Under the pieces are notes generated by a model. The model saw nothing but the letters and a program-made list of their open reading frames with translations. It was not told the origin of the DNA and made no database searches. A stretch of 29,533 nucleotides of DNA from an uncultured Azospirillum sp. Its GTDB lineage: Bacteria > Pseudomonadota > Alphaproteobacteria > RF32 > CAG-239. This document shows positions 20,750 through 28,303 of the stretch, in pieces (the stretch's first letter is position 1; each line of letters opens with the position of its first letter). The DNA lies in NCBI GenBank assembly GCA_900538765.1, contig UQAB01000023.1:1-29533 (forward strand). Direction: 5' to 3'. A program made the position numbers and the translations under genes.

Positions 20750-20869
20750 ATTACACCGGCTGGTGTTTAATACAGAATTAGCGGGTAGACGACATCCTCA
20801 AGTGCTATTTTGTACACTCTGGTGTCGTCTCCCTAAATTCTTATTATCCGTCTCACCGGATGAACTTGG
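20750..20869. repeat. Hairpin repeat element, copy 3 (tandem)
   Basis: Nearly identical to copy 2 at a constant offset of 120 bp (for example TAATACAG at 20648 and 20768). The inner hairpin arms are 20787-20794 and 20823-20830; the inner stem AGTGC/GTACA keeps pairing through a G-T pair. The right arm CCGGATGAACTTGG is at 20856-20869. It lacks its own matching left arm, so the array probably arose by tandem duplication. Confidence 0.9.
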
Positions 20870-20932
20870 ATTACACAGGCATGGAGCGAATTGACACAGT
20901 GAGCGGAAAGTCAGCTGTTGGCAGATAGTACA

Positions 20933-20960
20933 TAAGGAGACACTGCGTGCGCATGGTGCC
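20933..20960 (+). repeat. 28-nt dispersed repeat, copy A
   Basis: TAAGGA, two variable bases, CACTGCGTGC, five partly variable bases, GTGCC. It aligns without gaps (24 of 28 by eye) to the minus strand of 29238-29265. It lies between the tandem element and rnhB, where no gene is present. Confidence 0.5.
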
Positions 20961-20988
20961 GGTAGAAATAAAAATAAGGAAAAATAAA

Positions 20989-21615
20989 ATGCCTGATTTT
21001 GAAATTGAAAACAAATACAGCGGTTTTGTTGCCGGGGTGGATGAGGCCGGAAGAGGGCCGTGGGCCGGGCCGGTGGTGGCCGGAGCGGCGGTTATTCTTG
21101 ACCGTAATTTGCCGGAGGAACTTTTAAATGGTCTTGATGACTCTAAAAAACTTTCAGCAGCTAAACGAGAAAAGCTTTATAACCTTTTGTATGAACAGGA
21201 AAAACTTGGAAAAGTGAAACTCTCTGTCGGCGAAGCGGGGTGTGAGGAGATTGACAGCCTTAATATTCTGCAGGCGACTTTTCTGGCTATGAAGCGCGCT
21301 GTGGACGGTTTGGGTATCAGGCCGCAGGCAGCGATTATTGACGGCAATCAAAAGCCGCGCGATTTTCCCGTAGCATCGGAAACAGTTGTCAAGGGTGACG
21401 GAAAATCCTATTCTATTGCCGCAGCGTCGATTATTGCCAAGGTTTTCCGCGACCGTTATATGCAAAAATTGGCGGAGAAGTATCCGTATTACGGTTTTGA
21501 GAAAAATGCCGGTTACGGGACTAAAGCGCATATTCAGGGATTGGCAGAGCACGGTGCCGTTCCCGGCGTGCATCGTTTTTCTTATCGTCCGGTGCGGGAA
21601 TTGCTGCAAAAATAA
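20989..21615 (+). CDS. rnhB: Ribonuclease HII
   Basis: Cleaves the RNA strand at ribonucleotides in DNA and starts ribonucleotide excision repair. The 208-aa protein has GVDEAGRGPWAGPVVAGA (Asp18, Glu19), LDDSKKLS, IIDGN and GDGKSYSIAAASIIAKVFRD, which carry the four metal-binding acidic residues of the family, and the final GVHRFSYRPVRELL. AAGGAAAA precedes ATG 20989; a GTG at 20947 would add residues from the repeat-bearing leader. In many alphaproteobacteria rnhB sits directly next to ccrM; here one unknown gene lies between them. Confidence 0.95.
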   Translation: MPDFEIENKYSGFVAGVDEAGRGPWAGPVVAGAAVILDRNLPEELLNGLDDSKKLSAAKREKLYNLLYEQEKLGKVKLSVGEAGCEEIDSLNILQATFLAMKRAVDGLGIRPQAAIIDGNQKPRDFPVASETVVKGDGKSYSIAAASIIAKVFRDRYMQKLAEKYPYYGFEKNAGYGTKAHIQGLAEHGAVPGVHRFSYRPVRELLQK

Positions 21616-21696
21616 AGCTTGTTATTTGGGTAAATTGCGGTTAGGGTAAAAATGTGAAAATTATCATTATTTTTATCATTAATAAATTATTTGCCT

Positions 21697-22356
21697 ATGA
21701 CATCAACAGATTTTAACAAACAGATGTTTTACATCAGAATTTATCTGATGAATCTGGCGGCGCTGAAATCAACCCTTGAGGCCAACTGCAGTGAGGAAGC
21801 GGAACTCCTTCTGCGGCATATTGAGGATTTGCATATTGCGCCGGAACTGCCGCCGAAGATTAGAAAGCTGTTGCAGCGCGAAGACTGGGAATATTTTCGT
21901 TATCTGTCTTTTGCCGAATGCCAACGTATGGAAGACCTCTTTCTTGAGACTCTGCTTTCAGTATCTGCGTTTACTTCGTCCTGGTTGAAAATCCGCCAGA
22001 GTTTTGCCGATGCCCTGTTATGTGTTTATGTTAATTCGCTTGACAGCGACAGGCTTTTTGAGCGAATTAACGACATTCTCAATAAGCTGGGCATTGCTGC
22101 CGACCGAAATGTTTCTTATGATGTTGCCTATATCATTGCCGATATTTGGGAGCAGGATATTTCTCTGGTTTTTATGAATTATAAGAACATCAGCGAAATC
22201 GGCGATGAGGATTTGTCGGAAACAGCAGACATCCTGCCGGAAAAGACTCCCGAAAACGGCGAGAATGACATCCTGCCGGACATGCCTTTGGACAGCAATG
22301 AGGATATTGACCGTTTTCTTGAGGAATTCAGCCGTCGGCGTCGGAAGAAAAAGTAA
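21697..22356 (+). CDS. Hypothetical acidic helical protein
   Basis: A 219-aa protein of unknown family between rnhB and ccrM. Residues 1-165 look helical with conserved-looking Trp/Leu positions (QREDWEYFRYLSF, SSWLKIRQSFADALLCVYV, VAYIIADIWEQDISLVFMNY). Then comes an acidic linker (EIGDEDLSETADILPE ... DILPDMPLDSNEDID) and a strongly basic end, RRRRKKK. The ATG at 21697 has no ribosome site and sits in an AT-rich leader with TATCATTAA at 21674-21682. An in-frame TTG at 21691 is unlikely to be used. Confidence 0.7.
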   Translation: MTSTDFNKQMFYIRIYLMNLAALKSTLEANCSEEAELLLRHIEDLHIAPELPPKIRKLLQREDWEYFRYLSFAECQRMEDLFLETLLSVSAFTSSWLKIRQSFADALLCVYVNSLDSDRLFERINDILNKLGIAADRNVSYDVAYIIADIWEQDISLVFMNYKNISEIGDEDLSETADILPEKTPENGENDILPDMPLDSNEDIDRFLEEFSRRRRKKK

Positions 22357-22371
22357 TTTTTTTCGCGACTC

Positions 22372-22399
22372 CTTTGGGGCGTAAATTGAGTGAAAAAAA
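22372..22399. repeat. Short dispersed repeat, second copy
   Basis: TTTGGGGCGTAAATTGAG followed by TGAAAAAAAC matches TTTGGGGCGTAAATTG-TGAAAAAAAC at about 3216-3242 except for a 2-nt insertion. Both lie downstream of genes. Meaning unknown. Confidence 0.4.
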
Positions 22400-22489
22400 C
22401 TTTTTTTGCCGCTTGAAAAGTCTGACGGGCGGGATTAAATTTAACCCGTTCCGTTATTTGAAACATTTTAAGTGCTTCAATTTTATAGT

Positions 22490-22524
22490 AAAACTGCAGT
22501 TTTAGAAAGACTGCAGTTTTTTTT
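22490..22524 (+). terminator. Intrinsic terminator
   Basis: AAAACTGCAG (22490-22499), an 11-nt loop, CTGCAGTTTT (22511-22520), then TTTT. Confidence 0.88.
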
Positions 22525-22525
22525 G

Positions 22526-22554
22526 TTGCGTTAATAAAATTATAACCTTATTCT
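22526..22554 (+). promoter_or_regulatory. Putative ccrM promoter
   Basis: TTGCGT (22526-22531), 17 bp, TATTCT (22549-22554), directly after the preceding terminator. A GANTC site (GACTC) lies upstream at 22367-22371, but none is inside this promoter. Confidence 0.35.
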
Positions 22555-22604
22555 AGCATACTGTGAGCATTGAAAAACAACCTTAGAAAAGTGGTTTGAT
22601 AATT

Positions 22605-23708
22605 ATGAGCAGCAGTATCCAGACAAAGAAAGTGTTAAATACAATTATCAATGATGATTGTATTAAGATTATGAATCAGATGGAAGAAAACTCCGTCGAC
22701 CTCATATTTGCCGACCCTCCCTATAATCTTCAGCTCGGAGAAGCGCTGACGCGTCCGGATAACACGCATGTCAACGGCGTTTATGAGGAATGGGACAGCT
22801 TTGACAGTCTGGCCGCTTATGACGATTACACCCGCAAGTGGATGAAAGCAGCCCGCCGAATTTTGAAGGAAGACGGTACGATTTGGGTTATCGGTTCTTA
22901 CCATAACATTTTTCGCGTTGGCTATATCTTGCAGGATTTGGGCTTTTGGATTTTGAACGACATTGTCTGGAACAAGACCAACCCGATGCCGAATTTTAAG
23001 GGAACACGTTTTACCAATGCGCATGAAACGCTTATTTGGGCTGCCAAAAATCCCAAGTCAAAGTATACTTTTAACTATGAAGCCATGAAGGCTCTGAACG
23101 AAGATATGCAGATGCGCAGTGACTGGCAGTTGGCTTTGTGTACCGGCAAGGAGCGCCTTAAAGGCGCGGACGGCAATAAGCTGCATCCGACCCAAAAGCC
23201 GGAAGCGTTGCTTTACCGCGTGATATTGTCTTCCTCAAAGGTTGGCGATGTTGTGCTTGATCCGTTTTTCGGGACGGGAACGACCGGTGCCGTGGCCAAG
23301 AAAATCGGCCGCAATTTCATTGGTATTGAAAAAGATGCTACTTATGTCAAGGGCGCACAGGAACGTATTGACAATGTTGAGGCTGTTGACAATGAAATTT
23401 GCCTTGAGTTCAGTGCTAAGAAACGCCAGCCGCGTATTCCGTTCGGCGCGGTGGTGGAAAGAGGCCTGTTGAGCCCGGGAGACATTTTGTATGATGCTTC
23501 CAAAAAACACTGCGCGGCGGTTCGTTCCGATGGGACGGTCAAGAGCGAAAAAATGGAAGGCTCCATTCATCAGGTGGGCGCGGCAGCGCAAAACGCTCCG
23601 GCGTGCAATGGCTGGGTTTACTGGCATTATTTAGACAAGAAGCGCGGTTTGGTCTGTATTGACGAACTGCGTCAACAGGTTCGCGAGGAGTTGTATCCCG
23701 GCGAATAG
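22605..23708 (+). CDS. ccrM: CcrM-type GANTC adenine DNA methyltransferase
   Basis: Beta-class N6-adenine methyltransferase; in alphaproteobacteria CcrM methylates GANTC and helps time the cell cycle. The 367-aa protein has DPPY at 37-40 (IFADPPYNLQL) in front of the SAM motif FGTG at 222-225 (LDPFFGTGTTGAV), the order expected for the beta class, plus HPTQKPEALLYRVI. The extra C-terminal domain of about 90 residues (from PRIPFGAVVERGLL to the end) is characteristic of CcrM. ATG 22605 is used; an in-frame TTG at 22596 is less likely. GANTC specificity follows from the family, not from the sequence itself. Confidence 0.94.
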   Translation: MSSSIQTKKVLNTIINDDCIKIMNQMEENSVDLIFADPPYNLQLGEALTRPDNTHVNGVYEEWDSFDSLAAYDDYTRKWMKAARRILKEDGTIWVIGSYHNIFRVGYILQDLGFWILNDIVWNKTNPMPNFKGTRFTNAHETLIWAAKNPKSKYTFNYEAMKALNEDMQMRSDWQLALCTGKERLKGADGNKLHPTQKPEALLYRVILSSSKVGDVVLDPFFGTGTTGAVAKKIGRNFIGIEKDATYVKGAQERIDNVEAVDNEICLEFSAKKRQPRIPFGAVVERGLLSPGDILYDASKKHCAAVRSDGTVKSEKMEGSIHQVGAAAQNAPACNGWVYWHYLDKKRGLVCIDELRQQVREELYPGE

Positions 23709-23735
23709 AAAACAGGAAAGCTTTAGACGACTTAA

Positions 23736-24902
23736 ATGAATAAAACATGGCTGGTTGATGTTGATAAAAGCAGAACAGGGCTTGCTCGCAAAAATGACGA
23801 ACAAGCTCGCCCTGTATATGCAGCTATCGACTTGGGGACAACCTCGTGCCGGCTGGTTATTGCCTCTCCGACGCCGACTTCTTTTCAGGTAATTGAGACT
23901 TTTTCAAAAGTCACCCGTCTGGGCGAGGGGATTATTAATAACAACGAACTTTCAAAACAGGCGGTGCGGCGGACGGTGACGGCGTTGAAAGTCTGTGCCG
24001 GCGTTATTAATGAATATGCTCCGATTTTCAGAACACGTTTTGTAGCGACGGCAGCTTGCCGCCGGGCTAAAAACTGCGGCGAATTTTTGGAACTGGTTAA
24101 GAAGGAAACCGGGCTGAATATTGAGATTATCTCTTCCAAAGAAGAGGCGCGGCTGTCCGTGGTCGGCTGTATTCCGCTGTTGAACCGCTGCATTAAGCGG
24201 ACGCTGGTTTTTGATATCGGCGGCGGGTCAACCGAGATTTCTCTGGCACGGATTACCAATTCCGGCAAGACTTTTATTGAGGGCTTTGTATCCCTGCCTT
24301 ACGGCGTGGTAACTATTTCCGAGGCGTTTCCCTCCAAAGACATGACAGCTTTGGCCTATAACACAATCATTGAGCGGACGCACAAAATCTTACAGGAGTT
24401 TGATGACAAACATCATATTTTTGAGGCAATTAAAAATCAGGAAATTCAGGTTATCGGCACGTCGGGGACAGTTACCGTGCTTGGGGCGGTTCATCTGAAC
24501 CTGACGCGTTACAACCGTTCGGCGGTTGACGGCATTTCTATCAGCAAGCGCGATATTGACCGGGCGATAAACAAAATCAAAATTCTCGGGGATGAAGGAC
24601 GCCGGAAACATCCCTGCATCGGTGCGCAAAAGGCTGATTTGACTATGGCCGGCTGTGCGATTATTGAAGCGTTGTGCTCTTTTTGGCCGATTGCCGAAAT
24701 TACTGTGGCTGACCGGGGTATCCGCGAAGGCATTTTGCTGGATTTGATGCACCGTAACCAAAAATATCCGAACAAAGTGCAGAAAAGGCATCCGCGCCGG
24801 ACGCCTTTCAACCATGGCGGTATCGGGCGGGGGCGGCCTTTTCGTCCGCAGGAACAGCGGCGGGAAAATTCACATAAACAAGCGCAAGGACAACAACGAT
24901 GA
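23736..24902 (+). CDS. Ppx/GppA phosphatase family protein, first paralog
   Basis: A member of the exopolyphosphatase / pppGpp phosphohydrolase family (388 aa), with the ASKHA fold: IDLGTTSCRL (31-40), KEEARLS with the catalytic-region Glu (136-139), DIGGGSTEIS (160-169) and GTSGT, VADRGIREG near the end. It lacks the HD-like C-terminal domain of long Ppx proteins. After about residue 340 there is a basic Arg/Gln/His tail (QKRHPRRTPFNHGG onward) that could bind RNA or polyphosphate. No good ribosome site precedes the ATG. It overlaps the second paralog by 4 nt (ATGA), so the two are made together. Polyphosphate versus pppGpp cannot be told from sequence. Confidence 0.9.
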   Translation: MNKTWLVDVDKSRTGLARKNDEQARPVYAAIDLGTTSCRLVIASPTPTSFQVIETFSKVTRLGEGIINNNELSKQAVRRTVTALKVCAGVINEYAPIFRTRFVATAACRRAKNCGEFLELVKKETGLNIEIISSKEEARLSVVGCIPLLNRCIKRTLVFDIGGGSTEISLARITNSGKTFIEGFVSLPYGVVTISEAFPSKDMTALAYNTIIERTHKILQEFDDKHHIFEAIKNQEIQVIGTSGTVTVLGAVHLNLTRYNRSAVDGISISKRDIDRAINKIKILGDEGRRKHPCIGAQKADLTMAGCAIIEALCSFWPIAEITVADRGIREGILLDLMHRNQKYPNKVQKRHPRRTPFNHGGIGRGRPFRPQEQRRENSHKQAQGQQR

Positions 24903-25912
24903 CAGACAGATATTTTGCAGCAATAGATTTGGGGACAAATTCTTGTCGGCTGCTGATTGCCAATCAAAACGGCAAGCCGGTTTATCAGGACTCCATTCCG
25001 ACCCGACTGGGCGAGGGGCTGCAGAGCAAAATGCAGCTGACGCCGGAAGCGATTGCCCGTGGGGTAGATTGTTTTATTCAGTATCGGCAGATTATGGACC
25101 GTTATGATATCGTCAAGCTGCGGGCTATAGCTACGGAATCCTGCCGCGCCGCTAAAAATGCCCGGGACTTTTTGCAGCATGTTTATGAAAAGACCGGTAT
25201 CCACATTGAAGTGGTCGATGCCAAAGAAGAAGCCCGCCTGAATCTGAAAGGGGCGATTTCGCATGTTCGCAAGGGCAAGCCTTATGTCGCGATTGTGGAT
25301 TTGGGCGGCGGCTCGACAGAGATTACTCTGGCGACCAATTCCGATAACCCTGAGATGATTTCCACGGTTTCCATTCCCTGGGGGTCGATTACGGCCTCAG
25401 ACGCCTTTAAGCTGGAAACATACAACGAGGGAAATGCCAATCGTTTGCGGGCAGAAGTTGACCGCTGGGTTAACGGCTTTAAGCATACTGCCAATTATGA
25501 CGATTTGCGCAATGATGTCAGTTTTGTCGCGACTTCCAGCACACCGCTGCGTCTGGCGGCGATTGCGAAAAAGCACAAGGTTTACGACCGTGAAAAATGC
25601 GACGGACTGAAATTCAAAACACAGGATATCGGCAAGATTTTAGACGGGCTGAAAACGCAGTCTGTTGCCGATATGGCGGCAAATCCCTGTATCGGCGCCA
25701 AGCGTTCGACCATGTTTGTGGCGGCGACGGTTATCTTTAAGGAAATTTTTGACGGTTTGGAGGCCGATGAAATTACCGCGTCGCTGAAGAGTGCCAAAGA
25801 CGGTATTGTTGAAGAATTAATTGAAAAATATAAAGCAGAAGAGGCAAAAAGAAATGGCAAAGCTAACCAAATCGGCAAAGGAAGTGCGTGGCAGAAAGAC
25901 TCTGGCCGTTAG
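24899..25912 (+). CDS. Ppx/GppA phosphatase family protein, second paralog
   Basis: A 337-aa ASKHA phosphatase homologous to the gene just upstream but clearly diverged. IDLGTNSCRLLI (9-20), KEEARLN (109-115), VDLGGGSTEIT (133-143) and a final SLKSAKDGIVEEL are conserved. Like its neighbour it is the short form. It starts inside the end of the first paralog (ATGA overlap), and its last 59 nt overlap rlmE. Its basic C-terminal tail (AKRNGKANQIGKGSAWQKDSGR, with a stop after it) is encoded by the overlap region. A Ppx/GppA gene next to rlmE is common in alphaproteobacteria; two in tandem is not something I can call usual. Confidence 0.9.
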   Translation: MTDRYFAAIDLGTNSCRLLIANQNGKPVYQDSIPTRLGEGLQSKMQLTPEAIARGVDCFIQYRQIMDRYDIVKLRAIATESCRAAKNARDFLQHVYEKTGIHIEVVDAKEEARLNLKGAISHVRKGKPYVAIVDLGGGSTEITLATNSDNPEMISTVSIPWGSITASDAFKLETYNEGNANRLRAEVDRWVNGFKHTANYDDLRNDVSFVATSSTPLRLAAIAKKHKVYDREKCDGLKFKTQDIGKILDGLKTQSVADMAANPCIGAKRSTMFVAATVIFKEIFDGLEADEITASLKSAKDGIVEELIEKYKAEEAKRNGKANQIGKGSAWQKDSGR

Positions 25913-26549
25913 GGTTAAAACGGCAAAATCGCGCAGTAAGTCTTCAACGAAATGGCTGACCCGTCAACTTAATGACCCTTATGTTGCAGAAGCGCAGCGG
26001 CAGGGTTTTCGTTCGCGGGCGGCTTTTAAGCTGATTCAGTTGGATGAGCGTTTTCATTTCCTCGGCAAAGGCAAGCGTATTGTCGATTTAGGCTGTGCGC
26101 CAGGCGGCTGGACGCAGGTTGCGGTGTTGCGCAACAAAGGAGCGGGAAAAGTTGTCGGCGTGGATATTCTGGAAACGGAACCGGTTCCCGGCGCTACGTT
26201 GATTCAGCAGGATTTTACCGAGCCGGAAGCGGCCGAACGTCTTAAAACGTTGTTGGACGGCAAGGCAGATATTGTGATGAGCGATATGGCGGCAAACACA
26301 ATCGGACATCAGCAAACAGACCATCTGCGCACCATAGCCCTGGTTGAGATTGCCTATGAATTTGCCAAGGAAGTTTTGGACGAGGGCGGTATTTTTATAG
26401 CCAAGGTTTTCAAAGGCGGTATGGAAGCTTCGTTGCTGAGTGACGTTAAGAAGAATTTTGCCAAGGTGGCACACGCCAAGCCTGACGCGAGCAGGGCGGG
26501 GTCGCCGGAAGAGTATTTGGTAGCCATCGGTTATCGTCCGACGGTTTGA
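25854..26549 (+). CDS. rlmE: 23S rRNA 2'-O-methyltransferase RlmE (FtsJ/RrmJ)
   Basis: Methylates the ribose of U2552 (E. coli numbering) in the 23S rRNA A-loop late in 50S assembly. The 231-aa protein has the SAM motif VDLGCAPGGWTQV (77-89) and the K-D-K-E tetrad: Lys59 (RAAFKL), Asp144 (MSDMAAN), Lys184 (AKVFKGG), Glu220 (SPEEYLV). Compared with E. coli RlmE it has about 20 extra basic residues at the N-terminus. The start at ATG 25854, preceded by GAGGCAAAAAGAA, overlaps the upstream phosphatase gene by 59 nt. An ATA/ATG-like extension to 25821 has no support. Confidence 0.96.
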   Translation: MAKLTKSAKEVRGRKTLAVRVKTAKSRSKSSTKWLTRQLNDPYVAEAQRQGFRSRAAFKLIQLDERFHFLGKGKRIVDLGCAPGGWTQVAVLRNKGAGKVVGVDILETEPVPGATLIQQDFTEPEAAERLKTLLDGKADIVMSDMAANTIGHQQTDHLRTIALVEIAYEFAKEVLDEGGIFIAKVFKGGMEASLLSDVKKNFAKVAHAKPDASRAGSPEEYLVAIGYRPTV

Positions 26550-26614
26550 GTTTCATGGGATTAGTCCAGAAACTGTAAAATGCTGTCGTTTGTATGGCGG
26601 CTTGAAAAAAGTTT

Positions 26615-26684
26615 TTGACAAAAATGTTTTAGGAGAATAAACTTCAGGCATATCATGTATTATTAACATTTATAATTTTATATT
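26615..26684 (+). promoter_or_regulatory. AT-rich 5' module (TTGACA ... TATTATTAA) of the 26685 gene
   Basis: TTGACA at 26615-26620, TATTATTAA at 26658-26666, TATAAT at 26671-26676, ATG at 26685. TATAAT is 8 nt from the ATG, so the transcript may be leaderless. Same layout as before 8325 and 18158. The TTGACA could also pair with TAAACT 17 bp downstream. Confidence 0.4.
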
Positions 26685-27074
26685 ATGAGAGCGAATTACA
26701 AAACGGTGTTTCAGGTTGATGACAAAAAACTGTTAAACCTGAATATTATCAGAAAAAGAGATGTGCTTGATTTGTGGTTGCAAATCAGGGATGACGTTCC
26801 TTTGAGAATCTGGATTGGTCTGGTTTCCGTTTGGGAAGAGCGAGGCAAACGGCTGAAAAAGGTGAGAAAGCCGGTGTGGTTTTTTCTTGACGGCGAGAAT
26901 ATCTGTTATTCTTATCTGCCGTTCAGCGGAGAGATTTGTCTGATAGGGTTTTATCATCGTCAGTATCCGCCTATCTGGTGGATTTACAACAACGCTTATT
27001 ATTGCGGAGAAATTGACGGTGACAGGACTTACGTCAGTTTGCTTGCTGTGGGCAATATTATGATGACGTTTTAA
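26685..27074 (+). CDS. Hypothetical protein
   Basis: A 129-aa protein that I do not recognise. It has no signal peptide, is rich in Trp/Tyr/Ile, and looks like an all-beta fold with alternating hydrophobic strands (LDLWLQIRDDVPLRIWIGLVSVW, KPVWFFLDGENICYSYL, YPPIWWIYNNAYYCGEI). There is no ribosome site. It has its own presumptive promoter region and is closed by a bidirectional terminator at 27081-27113, so it is expressed alone. Confidence 0.65.
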   Translation: MRANYKTVFQVDDKKLLNLNIIRKRDVLDLWLQIRDDVPLRIWIGLVSVWEERGKRLKKVRKPVWFFLDGENICYSYLPFSGEICLIGFYHRQYPPIWWIYNNAYYCGEIDGDRTYVSLLAVGNIMMTF

Positions 27075-27080
27075 TTGCTA

Positions 27081-27113
27081 AAAAGAGGCTTCTTTATGAG
27101 GCCTCTTTTTTTG
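27081..27113. terminator. Bidirectional terminator between convergent genes
   Basis: AAAAGAGGC (27081-27089) pairs with GCCTCTTTT (27101-27109), with T runs on both strands. It separates the 26685 gene (+) from the Cys-rich genes (-). Confidence 0.88.
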
Positions 27114-27118
27114 TCGGG

Positions 27119-28285
27119 CTACTGCCAGAAACTTCCTGAGAAAGTATTTGGAGAGCAAAGGGCAGGTGTTTCTTCGGCATTGTGTCCGTTGGCACAAGAT
27201 GTGCCCCGTATGTTTGTTTTAAAAATGTTAGAAGAGTTATTGTATGTACAAGAATTAACGGAAAGATTTCTGTCCGTGCAGGCGTTGATTTTTGAATTTG
27301 TTGTGTTGTCGTCGATGTTGACGGTTAAATACGGCCCTTTGTAGTTAACTGTGGCATTGCTGTTTATTTTGACGCTGTCAATACCGCTTTCCTGACCAAA
27401 ATGTCCGGATAGATTCAATGTTCCGTATACGTTGAAATTTCCCGTACTGTTTGAATATGTCCTTGTGTTTTTTATATTGCAAGTCCCGTAAATATCAGCT
27501 TCATATACGTCAGATGTTGAGGATACTTCTGAATCCGAAGTTATGTTGACATTTGTCAGTTTTACGGGAACGGAGAATACTCGGCGGTCAGAAGAGGAGC
27601 CGCAATCGGAAAAGTCTTCATATCCGTAGCTTTGTTTGCTGATTATTGTCAGGTTGTCAATTTCAAGCAATGAACCATAGGGAAATGAAAAGTCATATCG
27701 GTCAGGTTTGTCAAATGTCATGGTATGGCCGTTGCCGTGGATTTTATAGTTTCCCGATTCTCCTGAAAATGTAAGGTTGCCGCAGTTCATGTTTTGTGTC
27801 AGCGTGATTTCTTTTTTTCCGTTATAAATATCTTGGAATAAATTTAGGCAGGTTTGGTCGCCGGTATAACAGGCCTGGTATTCATCATAATAAATCTCAA
27901 CAGCGTGTTCGTAGATAAAGGTGTCTTTGTAAGGACAGCTGTTTGGGGTGCTGAAAAAAGTCATTCCGGCAAAAGTAAAAGGGGCGGATTTAAAGCGTTT
28001 TTCGTTGCATTCGCTGTATTTATCGCCGCATGTGCTGCCGCAGAGGACGTAAGAAGCCGGAGGGCAGTTGCTTCCATCATATTTATATTGCGGAGCGCAG
28101 GCAACAGGCTTTTCTTTTAAGGTACAAAGCCATTTGTCGCCAAAAGGACATTTAATGCCGCCGTTTGGACAGGAGTTTTCTGTATATCCCAATGTGTTGC
28201 AGTCGGTTACCGCGCAGTCAGAAAAAGAAGGGCGCGGGGTTAATGCTGATAATAATCCGGCAGAGATTGCCCAGTAATATTTCAT
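27119..28285 (-). CDS. Secreted Cys-rich protein with a beta-solenoid-like C-terminal half
   Basis: A 388-aa protein with an N-terminal signal peptide (MKYYWAISAGLLSAL, cut near SFS). The module right after it, CNTLGYTENSC ... IKCPFGDKWLC, is shared with the next two genes on this strand. More Cys pairs follow (VACAPQYKYDGSNCPPASYVLC, STCGDKYSEC), then a stretch of about 220 residues rich in Asn, Thr, Ser and Gly with regularly spaced short hydrophobic strands (LEIDNLTIIS, VKLTNVNITS, FNVYGTLNLSG), which suggests a repeat beta fold. It is probably exposed or extracellular. GAGGAG lies before the ATG. It follows the 28304-29182 gene by 18 nt, apparently in one transcript. Confidence 0.8.
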   Translation of the reverse strand: MKYYWAISAGLLSALTPRPSFSDCAVTDCNTLGYTENSCPNGGIKCPFGDKWLCTLKEKPVACAPQYKYDGSNCPPASYVLCGSTCGDKYSECNEKRFKSAPFTFAGMTFFSTPNSCPYKDTFIYEHAVEIYYDEYQACYTGDQTCLNLFQDIYNGKKEITLTQNMNCGNLTFSGESGNYKIHGNGHTMTFDKPDRYDFSFPYGSLLEIDNLTIISKQSYGYEDFSDCGSSSDRRVFSVPVKLTNVNITSDSEVSSTSDVYEADIYGTCNIKNTRTYSNSTGNFNVYGTLNLSGHFGQESGIDSVKINSNATVNYKGPYLTVNIDDNTTNSKINACTDRNLSVNSCTYNNSSNIFKTNIRGTSCANGHNAEETPALCSPNTFSGSFWQ

Positions 28286-28303
28286 TGCTTTTCTCCTCGG
28301 TTT

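Noticed and set aside
20613..20894. A 93-codon open frame whose translation has a 40-residue tandem repeat.
   Set aside because: It is the 120-bp repeat element read through in one frame; it overlaps queH in another frame, has no ribosome site, and the element's structure explains the repetition.
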